Positions 6,550 to 12,281 of a stretch of 13,660 nucleotides of DNA are shown piece by piece; the stretch's first letter is position 1; every line of letters begins with the position of its first letter. The position numbers and the translations under genes were made by a program. The notes below the pieces were generated by a model. The model saw nothing but the letters and a program-made list of their open reading frames with translations, did no database searches and was not told where the DNA came from. Where the stretch lies: assembly GCA_023450775.1 (NCBI GenBank), contig JAEXGP010000063.1, positions 1 through 13,660 on the forward strand, in the 5' to 3' direction. The stretch is from Actinomycetes bacterium. Its GTDB lineage: Bacteria; Actinomycetota; Acidimicrobiia; Acidimicrobiales; Microtrichaceae.

Positions 6550-7047
6550 ATGGGCGGCTACGACATCGAGGCATGGCACGAGTTCGCCGTCATGATCGGC
6601 GGTGCGGCGGCGGCGCTCGCCGGTCTGCTGATCGTCGCGATGTCCATCAACATCGACCAGATACTGAAGTACGACTCCCTTCCGGCCCGGGCGGCCGCCG
6701 CGCTCATCACCATGCTGAGCCCGCTGGTCGTCGCGGTCGTGCTGCTCGTCCCGGGCCAGCCGGACGAGGTCCTCGGCATCGAGCTCGCCGTGATCGGCGT
6801 CCTGCTCGGCATCATCCTGGTGGGGCGGCTCGGCTACGGGCCGGCCAGGGGCGGCCAGACGGTGCGTCAGTGGTTGCTCGGCACCGGCGGCCCGCTCGCC
6901 GTGCTCGTGCTGTCGCTGGTCCTGGCCGGCGTCGGCATCGGCACCGGCACGATCGGCGGCCTGGTGTGGTTGGCGCCCGCCGTGCTGGCGGCCGTGCTGA
7001 GCGGCACGGCCCAGGCCTGGGTGCTGCTCGTCGAGATCCGGCGCTGA
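6550..7047 (+). CDS. Four-helix hypothetical membrane protein
   Basis: The protein has 165 residues and four clear hydrophobic segments, about 13-34, 49-67, 75-94 and 113-160 (the last long enough for two closely spaced helices). The N-terminus, AWHEFAVMIGGAAAALAGLL, resembles that of small actinobacterial membrane proteins of unknown role, which share a W-H-(E/D)-F start followed by a Gly/Ala-rich first helix. No catalytic or binding motif is visible. The ATG at 6550 has no Shine-Dalgarno; GAGAAT (6538-6543) has A and T at the -10 positions that matter in TANNNT and sits at leaderless spacing, though its first base is off. It could be co-transcribed with the DUF1345 gene 41 bp upstream. It converges on the serine-hydrolase gene 31 bp away. 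Confidence 0.72.
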   Translation: MGGYDIEAWHEFAVMIGGAAAALAGLLIVAMSINIDQILKYDSLPARAAAALITMLSPLVVAVVLLVPGQPDEVLGIELAVIGVLLGIILVGRLGYGPARGGQTVRQWLLGTGGPLAVLVLSLVLAGVGIGTGTIGGLVWLAPAVLAAVLSGTAQAWVLLVEIRR

Positions 7048-7056
7048 GCCGTGTCG

Positions 7057-7078
7057 CCGCGTCGGCGCCGTGACGCGG
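7057..7078. terminator. GC hairpin at the convergent junction before the serine hydrolase gene
   Basis: CCGCGTC (7057-7063) and GACGCGG (7072-7078) form a perfect 7-bp stem with an 8-nt loop, extendable by G-U pairs. The right arm ends one base before the stop codon of the opposing gene (7079-7081). There is no U-tract. The position between two converging genes suggests a shared terminator. Confidence 0.45.
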
Positions 7079-8290
7079 TCAGCCCGTCACCGCGGCGAGC
7101 ACGCCGTCGGTGAACTCGGCGACGCCGAACGGCGGGTCGTCGGGCGGCTCGGCGCCCAGCCGCACCGCCACGATGCCGTGCTCGGGGATCACGGCGACGT
7201 ACTGGCCCTGGAACCCGAGCGCCCAGAAGGTGTCCTCGGGTGGGCCCGGCACCAGCACGCCCTCGTAGCTCTCGCCGCTGTCACCGGCCGTGACCGCCGC
7301 CATCGGCGACGCCACCAGGCCCGGACGGTTCAGCCACCACAGCCAGCCGTAGGCCGCGTTGAGCTCGGACGACGAGCGGCCGGTGGCGTCCTCGACGTAG
7401 GAACGCGTCAGCACCTCGGTCCGGTCGTCGCCGGTGCCCCAGGTGCCGTCGGCGAGCATGAGCAGCCCCATCCGGGCGAGGTCCGAACAGGTGGTCGACA
7501 GCCCCATGAAGGTGAGGGAGTTGCCCGCAGGGTCCGTGCGCAGGGTGGAGTCCGACATGCCGAGCGGCTCGAACACCTGCGCCTGCGCGTAGTCCGAGGC
7601 CGACTGCCCGGTCGCGGCGAGGATCACGGCCGAGAGCACCTGGATGGCCGAGTTGTTGTAGGCCCACACGGTGCCGGGGTCGGCGGCCTGTCCCAGCCCG
7701 ATCGCGAAGGCGTTCTTGTCCTCCGCCCGGATGACCATGGCGCCGTAGTCGATGGCCAGACTCCACTCGCGCCCGGACGTGTTGGACAGGACGTCCTGGA
7801 TCGTCACGTGCTCGGACGGGGTGCCCTTCCACTCGGGCACGTACTCGGACACCTCGTCCGTGACCTGCAGGTGCCCGTCCCGTTGCGCCACGCCGATGAG
7901 GATGCTGGTCAGCGACTTGGTGACCGAGAACGCCTCGCGGGGCTCGGCGGTGGGCCCGGGCCAGCTCCGCTCGTCGACGAGCTCGCCGTCGCGGGTCACC
8001 ACCAGGCAGTCGGAACCGGCGGCCTGTGCCTGGTCGGCCAACCGGTCGAGCGCCGCCTGGTCCATGCCCGCGTCGCTCGCCGACGTGGTCGTCCACTCGC
8101 GGTCGGGGAACGACAGGCGATCGCCGGCCGGTGAGGTGTTCGTCGGCGCCGCGGTCGGTGCGGTCGTCGACGGGGCGGTCGACGTGTCCGCCCCCGCATC
8201 GTCGCCGTCGGACGAGCACGCGCCACCGACGAGCGCCATCAGCACGACGACGGCCGCCGCGGCACGGGTCGGAGCGGTCCAACGGATCAC
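7079..8290 (-). CDS. Serine hydrolase lipoprotein, beta-lactamase/6-aminohexanoate-dimer hydrolase (class C-like) fold
   Basis: The 403-residue protein has a signal peptide ending in a lipobox (VGGAC, Cys25), so it should be lipid-anchored outside the membrane. A Ser/Thr/Ala/Pro linker follows (about 35-56). The catalytic domain has the SxxK motif SVTK (Ser122, Lys125) and the YxN motif YNN (Tyr211-Asn213). The third motif is GFQGQY (359-364) where penicillin-binding proteins have KTG; this form is usual in the EstB/NylB-like branch, which cleaves esters, amides or peptides. True beta-lactamase activity is therefore not implied. Cys95 and Cys268 could form a disulfide. The GTG at 8290 gives the basic residue needed before the signal helix, but there is no clear ribosome site. 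It lies 22 bp after the M23 peptidase gene, so it is probably the last gene of the ftsX operon and may act on the envelope. Confidence 0.87.
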   Translation of the reverse strand: MIRWTAPTRAAAAVVVLMALVGGACSSDGDDAGADTSTAPSTTAPTAAPTNTSPAGDRLSFPDREWTTTSASDAGMDQAALDRLADQAQAAGSDCLVVTRDGELVDERSWPGPTAEPREAFSVTKSLTSILIGVAQRDGHLQVTDEVSEYVPEWKGTPSEHVTIQDVLSNTSGREWSLAIDYGAMVIRAEDKNAFAIGLGQAADPGTVWAYNNSAIQVLSAVILAATGQSASDYAQAQVFEPLGMSDSTLRTDPAGNSLTFMGLSTTCSDLARMGLLMLADGTWGTGDDRTEVLTRSYVEDATGRSSSELNAAYGWLWWLNRPGLVASPMAAVTAGDSGESYEGVLVPGPPEDTFWALGFQGQYVAVIPEHGIVAVRLGAEPPDDPPFGVAEFTDGVLAAVTG

Positions 8291-8312
8291 GCGGGAGGCC
8301 CGTGGGGTCCGG

Positions 8313-9662
8313 TCAGCCGCCCGGGGGAGCCGGGGCGATCTGGTTGATCGTCGCCTGCTCGACCGACCAGCCCGCTGCGGCCGCCACCTGCTCGGGCGTG
8401 AGCGTCACGCGCGGCGCCCGCAGCAGGATGGGGTAGGGGTCGATCGCCGGAGCGCTGCCGGGGTGGATCTCGAAGTGCAGGTGCGGCGGGGTGGTCGCCG
8501 CGTTGCCGGTGTTGCCCACGGTGCCGACGACGGTCCCGGCCGCGATCGGCTGCCCGGAGACGAGCGGGGCCCAGTCGCGGAGGTGGGCGTAGTAGTAGCG
8601 GTAGCCGCTGCGGCCGCGGGTCCAGACCGTCAGGCCGCCGAGCCGGTTGGTGCCGACCTTCTCCACCCAGCCGTCCTCGACCGCCACCACCGGGGTGCCG
8701 GCGCGGGCGAACAGGTCGTTGCCCTGGTGCGACCGCTTGCAGCCGTCGCGGCAGTAGCCGTAGCTCGAGATGAAGCTGGTGGGGCCGGCGACCGGGAACA
8801 CGAACCCGGGGATCACCGCAGGGGTCAACGCCATCTGCCGTTCGGCCTCGCTGGCCGCCGCCTCGGCGGCGACCAGGGCCTGACGTGCGCTCTCGAGCGC
8901 CTGGGCCGACGCCGTCTCCTGCTCGATCGTGGTGCGCAGTCGCTCGGACACCTTCTCGCGCTGCTGCAGGTACTCGTCGGCGAGCGCTCGGTCGGAGTCC
9001 GTCACCACGCCCGGCAGCACCACACGATCCGCCTCGGCGGACAGGTCCCGTCCCGGGCGGAGCCGCAGCTCGGGTTGGCCGGCGGCCACGTAGGACGCCG
9101 CGACACGGCGGCTGAAGCGGTCGCGCACCGCTGCGTAGCGCTCGGCCGCCTCCTTGTGGGCGCCCTCGATGCTCGCCCGGTCGGCCTGCGCCGCGGCGAG
9201 CGCCGCCTCGGCCTGCGCCACGGCCGTCTGCGCGGCGACCAGGCGGTTCTGGGTCAGGTCCACCTGCGCCTTCAGACCGGCGAGCACGGGGTTGGTGATG
9301 CCGACGCCGTCCCACGGACCCTTGGGCGTGATCCCGACGGTCGGGTCGTCGAAGTCCTCGTCCTCGTGCGGCAGACCGCCGTCGGGTGGGAGCGGGATCT
9401 GCGGGTCGATCGGGTTGATGACGCCCTCGGGCAGGGTGGTCGTCGTCTCGGTGGGGACCGAGGTGGACCCGCCGGGCGCGGTCGTGGACGTGGTGGAGGA
9501 GGTGGTGGGATCGACGGTCGAGGTCGTGGTGGACGAGCCGTCGGGCACCGTCGACGAGGTGGTCGTGGTCGACGTCGGCTCCTGCGCGGACGTCACAGGC
9601 CCGAACGCCACCGTGGCGGCGAGGCACACCACGAGCGTGGTCGCGAGACCCAGGCGCTTCAT
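8313..9662 (-). CDS. Secreted M23 (LytM) peptidoglycan endopeptidase with coiled coil, EnvC-like
   Basis: The 449-residue protein has, in order: a signal peptide (1-26, cut after TSA); a Thr/Ser-rich, low-complexity linker (28-77) that may span the wall; an acidic Pro-rich stretch (80-115); two Ala/Glu/Arg-rich coiled-coil segments (about 128-190 and 224-278); and an M23 domain (about 285-412). The zinc ligands look intact: His312 and Asp316 in SHQGND, and His396 in HLHFE, with His360 (YYAHL) and His394 as likely catalytic partners. Cys304 and Cys308 flank the active-site strand and may be disulfide-bonded. M23 enzymes cut peptidoglycan cross-links; unlike E. coli EnvC, whose LytM domain is degenerate, this copy appears catalytically competent. 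The ATG at 9662 overlaps the ftsX stop in ATGA, so the two are translationally coupled. FtsX probably controls it through the coiled coil (inference). Confidence 0.92.
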   Translation of the reverse strand: MKRLGLATTLVVCLAATVAFGPVTSAQEPTSTTTTSSTVPDGSSTTTSTVDPTTSSTTSTTAPGGSTSVPTETTTTLPEGVINPIDPQIPLPPDGGLPHEDEDFDDPTVGITPKGPWDGVGITNPVLAGLKAQVDLTQNRLVAAQTAVAQAEAALAAAQADRASIEGAHKEAAERYAAVRDRFSRRVAASYVAAGQPELRLRPGRDLSAEADRVVLPGVVTDSDRALADEYLQQREKVSERLRTTIEQETASAQALESARQALVAAEAAASEAERQMALTPAVIPGFVFPVAGPTSFISSYGYCRDGCKRSHQGNDLFARAGTPVVAVEDGWVEKVGTNRLGGLTVWTRGRSGYRYYYAHLRDWAPLVSGQPIAAGTVVGTVGNTGNAATTPPHLHFEIHPGSAPAIDPYPILLRAPRVTLTPEQVAAAAGWSVEQATINQIAPAPPGG

Positions 9663-10819
9663 CGGGCCTTCCTCAGCGAGTTGGCGGTCGTGAGGATCGA
9701 CACCGCCGTGCACACGACGACGGTCACGACGAAGACCAGCACGATCACGGTGCGGGCCTCGGACGCCGGCGGCAGCAGCGACGTCACGACGGAGCTCTTC
9801 GAGCCGGACGCCTGGCCCATGGCGAGCGCCAGGCCGGTCGCGGCGAAGCCGGCGCCGACGAGACCGATCAGCACGCCCTCGATCGCGACCGGAGCGGCGA
9901 TGTAGCTGCGTCCTGCGCCGAACGAGCGCATCATGTCGATCTCCCGCTGCCGTGAGGCGATCGACGAGCGGATCATGGTGGCCGACAGCACGATGCCGAC
10001 CACACCGAGCACAACGGCGAGCCACGTGCCGAAGCCGGACACGGCGCCGGAGAGGTCGCGGACGTCCTGCACGGCGTCGTCCGCGGTGACGACCTGGTAC
10101 ACGTCGGGATCGGAGGCGAGCGGCCGGGTGATCTTCTGGATCAGGCCGGGATCCGCGTCGTCGGGGGCGACCCGGAACGACGGCGGGAGCAGGTCGGGCG
10201 TGACCGCCTCGACCATCGTCGCCTCGTCCGCGTAGAGCCGCTGGTACTCCTCGAAGGCCTGCTCCTGCGAGATCGGCGTGACGTCGCGCACGCCGTCGGC
10301 GGCGCGCAGCTCGTCGCCGACGCGCTCGATGTCGGAGTCGGTCGCGCCGGGCTGCAGGTAGACGACGAACTCCACGCCGTCGGCCCAGCGGGCCATGGTG
10401 GCGTCGACGCCGGCGCGGGCGATGGCGGCGCCGCCGGCCAGCAGCGCGCACAGCGACACGGTCAGCGCGGCCGACGCAGCGAGGGCCGGTCGCCGGCGGA
10501 TGCCGCGCACGGCGTCACGCAGCGCGTAGGCCGACATGGAGACGAACCGCGTCCACGGCCGCTCGCGCAGCGAGCCCATGGCGACCTCGCCGCTGAGGAA
10601 CGTGGTGATCGCCCGGTCGTCCTCGTCGGTCGACAGCGAGCTGGTGAGCCCGTCGATGTCGACGGCCACGCCGGCGCCCATCTCGGTCTCGGCGCCCATC
10701 TCGGTCTCACTGCCGGTCTGGCCGGTGGGGCCCGGGGCGATCCCGTCCGGGCGCGGTTCGCTGGGCATGAAGCCCTCGTCGACCACGTCGACCGTCAGCT
10801 GCTCGTCGTTGTCAGGCAC
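9659..10819 (-). CDS. ftsX: FtsX-like cell-division ABC transporter permease subunit
   Basis: This 386-residue protein has the FtsX fold: helix 1 (about 111-134), a large extracellular domain (about 140-262, with the family pattern VEFVVYLQPGATDSDIE and ISQEQAFEEY), then three further helices (263-285, 305-335, 356-379). FtsX works with the ATPase FtsE to switch on a cell-wall hydrolase through the extracellular loop: EnvC in E. coli, RipC in mycobacteria. The M23 peptidase gene overlaps the 3' end by ATGA and is the obvious partner. Odd points: an acidic N-terminal cytoplasmic extension of roughly 90 residues before the core, containing two ETEMGA repeats, and no ftsE beside it. Usually ftsE lies immediately upstream, but here the 251 bp upstream hold no gene and then yihY diverges. 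The GTG at 10819 has only a weak, distant GGGAG; a start at Met81 (MGSLRERPW) would remove the extension. Confidence 0.87.
   Translation of the reverse strand: MPDNDEQLTVDVVDEGFMPSEPRPDGIAPGPTGQTGSETEMGAETEMGAGVAVDIDGLTSSLSTDEDDRAITTFLSGEVAMGSLRERPWTRFVSMSAYALRDAVRGIRRRPALAASAALTVSLCALLAGGAAIARAGVDATMARWADGVEFVVYLQPGATDSDIERVGDELRAADGVRDVTPISQEQAFEEYQRLYADEATMVEAVTPDLLPPSFRVAPDDADPGLIQKITRPLASDPDVYQVVTADDAVQDVRDLSGAVSGFGTWLAVVLGVVGIVLSATMIRSSIASRQREIDMMRSFGAGRSYIAAPVAIEGVLIGLVGAGFAATGLALAMGQASGSKSSVVTSLLPPASEARTVIVLVFVVTVVVCTAVSILTTANSLRKAR
10673..10708. repeat. Perfect 18-bp in-frame tandem duplication in ftsX
   Basis: GGCGCCCATCTCGGTCTC occurs twice head to tail (10673-10690 and 10691-10708). 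It encodes ETEMGA twice in the N-terminal extension of FtsX (residues 38-49). The copies are identical, which suggests a recent slippage event and possible copy-number variation between strains. Confidence 0.9.
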
Positions 10820-11070
10820 GCGCGAAAGGTCTCCCAGAACCTGGACCTACAGGCCCTCGCCGAGCCTGGTCCCCGCAGTCATCGGCCGATCCGGCCTGGA
10901 TCCGTAGCGGAATCTCGCCCCCACCGATCCGCCGTTCGGCACAGGGCGCGAGGGTACAGGACGGACCCGACGTCGCACCCGGCGGCAGGGTGAACCCCGG
11001 CTGCCCCCGCCGAGGGGCCGCACCGGCCCGGTCGCACGCCGGGACCGGGGCCCGGGGGTACGTTCCAGCG
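10820..11070. other. Divergent intergenic region between ftsX and yihY
   Basis: These 251 bp hold no gene I can support; overlapping open frames here are Arg/Pro-rich shadows. It must carry promoters for both directions. On the plus strand TACGTT (11059-11064) is at leaderless spacing from the yihY start. On the minus strand TACCCT (10951-10956) fits TANNNT, but would give ftsX a leader of about 125 nt. There is no room for an ftsE gene of about 675 bp. Confidence 0.6.
11059..11064 (+). promoter_or_regulatory. Candidate -10 element for leaderless transcription of yihY
   Basis: TACGTT fits TANNNT and its last T is exactly 7 nt before the GTG at 11071. No Shine-Dalgarno precedes that GTG. A convincing -35 element is not seen. 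Confidence 0.45.
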
Positions 11071-12144
11071 GTGGCGACGCAGGACGAGCGCGGGCTGGCG
11101 GCATCCGGCGGCCCCGTCGATCCCGACGGTCCAGATGGTCCCGGTGCTCCCGAGCACGATGCCGAGGCACCCCGCCCCAACCTGATCGACCGCGTGAGCG
11201 ACCGCCTGGACGCAGTGCAGCGTCGCTCCCCGCCCGTGGCGGTGGCGCTGGCGGTGACCAAGAAGTACGGCGAGGACCGGGGTGGTCAGCTCGGGATGAT
11301 CCTCACCTACCGCGGCTTCTTCGCGGCGTTCCCGCTGCTCCTCGCGTTCGTGAACGTCGTCGGCCTGCTGGTGCAGAACAACGACGAGCTCCGTGACGAC
11401 CTGATCAACTCGACGCTCGGCGACGTCCCGATCATCGGCAACGAGGTCCTCAAGGCCGACGTCGGCGGCAGCGTCGTGGTGGTCATCGGCTCGGTGCTGG
11501 TGTCGCTGTGGGCCGGGCTCGGCCTGCTCGAGACCCTGCAGGAGCTCCTCAACACGGTGTGGGGCGTGCCCATGTACGACCGTCCCAACTGGTTCGTGCG
11601 CCGGGGCCGCTCCGTGCCCGCCGCCCTGCTCCTGGGCGGGTGCCTGGTGCTGTCGGGGTCGAGGGCCTGGTTCGACCTGCCGTGGTTCCTCGATGCCGTC
11701 GTGTCCGTGGTGCTCCCGGTGCTGGCCGGCGCGCTCTGCTACCTGGGCCTCCACTGGCTCCTGTGCGCGCGCAAGGTCCCGCTCAAGTGGCAGCTGCCGG
11801 GCGCGCTGTTCGTGGGCATGTCCTGGTACGTGCTGCTGTCGCTCGCCGAGTGGTACGTGGACCGCTTCGTGGTCCAGAGCTCCGACACCTACGGCGTGTT
11901 CGTGGTCATCTTCGGCCTCATGTCGTGGGCGTACCTGTTGGGCACGCTGTACCTCTACGGCAACGAGCTGAGCTCGGTGCTCTACGAGCGCCGTTGGCCC
12001 CGGAGTCTCACCGGCCGGAACCTGACCGACGCCGACCGCGAGGCGTTCGCCAGCGTGTCCGAGCGCGAGGTGCGGGTGCGGGGGACCGACATCGCCATCG
12101 ACGTGCCACGTCAGCCGGCGCCGCCGCCGTCCGACCCCGACTGA
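11071..12144 (+). CDS. YihY/virulence factor BrkB family membrane protein (UPF0761)
   Basis: The 357-residue inner-membrane protein has about six helices. An N-terminal Pro/Gly/Asp-rich tail (1-36) precedes the amphipathic segment and the family block LTYRGFFAAFPLLLAFVNVVG (from residue 78; Tyr-Arg-Gly-Phe-Phe then Phe-Pro-Leu-Leu). The second block is SLWAGLGLLETLQELLNTVW (145-164), and the later YGVFVVIFGLMSWAYLLG and LYLYGNELSSV stretches are also typical. A charged cytoplasmic tail with a Pro-rich end closes it. The family was once named RNase BN in error; its true function is unknown, with proposals in transport or envelope homeostasis. I chose the GTG at 11071 because TACGTT lies at leaderless spacing; the in-frame upstream ATG at 10990 would add an unrelated Arg-rich stretch. 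It diverges from ftsX and ends inside a hairpin before the HNH gene. Confidence 0.88.
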   Translation: MATQDERGLAASGGPVDPDGPDGPGAPEHDAEAPRPNLIDRVSDRLDAVQRRSPPVAVALAVTKKYGEDRGGQLGMILTYRGFFAAFPLLLAFVNVVGLLVQNNDELRDDLINSTLGDVPIIGNEVLKADVGGSVVVVIGSVLVSLWAGLGLLETLQELLNTVWGVPMYDRPNWFVRRGRSVPAALLLGGCLVLSGSRAWFDLPWFLDAVVSVVLPVLAGALCYLGLHWLLCARKVPLKWQLPGALFVGMSWYVLLSLAEWYVDRFVVQSSDTYGVFVVIFGLMSWAYLLGTLYLYGNELSSVLYERRWPRSLTGRNLTDADREAFASVSEREVRVRGTDIAIDVPRQPAPPPSDPD

Positions 12145-12190
12145 GTCGCGCCGAGGCGGCGCCTGCGTTGGTCACGCGAGACCGCGACTC
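12143..12190 (+). terminator. Candidate terminator hairpin after yihY
   Basis: GAGTCGCG (12143-12150, which includes two bases of the yihY stop codon) and CGCGACTC (12183-12190) are perfect 8-bp inverted arms. The 32-nt loop holds a small inner stem, AGGC/GCCT (12154-12164). The loop is long and no U-tract follows, so this is weaker than the other hairpins. Confidence 0.35.
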
Positions 12191-12257
12191 TCTCGCATCG
12201 ACATCCCGATCTCGCCGCGGCCCACACTGGCCGGCGGTGACTGTCAGACCGGTTTCG

Positions 12258-12263
12258 TATGGT
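12258..12263 (+). promoter_or_regulatory. Candidate -10 element of the HNH nuclease gene
   Basis: TATGGT fits TANNNT. Transcription about 7 nt beyond it would start at 12270, one base before the ATG. A partial -35 match, GTGACT (12237-12242), lies at a short 15-bp spacing. The SOS box begins on the very next base, so bound LexA would block RNA polymerase at the start site. Confidence 0.4.
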
Positions 12264-12281
12264 ATCGAACATGTGTTCGAT
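12264..12281. promoter_or_regulatory. LexA (SOS) box over the start codon of the HNH gene
   Basis: ATCGAACATGTGTTCGAT is a perfect inverted repeat with 7-bp arms and a 4-bp centre. It matches exactly the SOS box TCGAAC-N4-GTTCGA known for LexA in mycobacteria and related actinobacteria. The ATG at 12271 lies in its centre. Some 13E12-family genes of Mycobacterium tuberculosis are known LexA-regulated genes, which supports this reading. Confidence 0.85.

Noticed and set aside
7752..9905. A 717-codon plus-strand frame across the serine hydrolase, M23 and ftsX genes
   Set aside because: It runs antisense through three genes with intact motifs; the Gly/Arg-rich low-complexity part reflects the Thr/Ser linker of the M23 gene read backwards.
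10820..11070. A possible ftsE or other gene upstream of ftsX
   Set aside because: The gap is only 251 bp and contains no Walker A or ABC signature in any frame.
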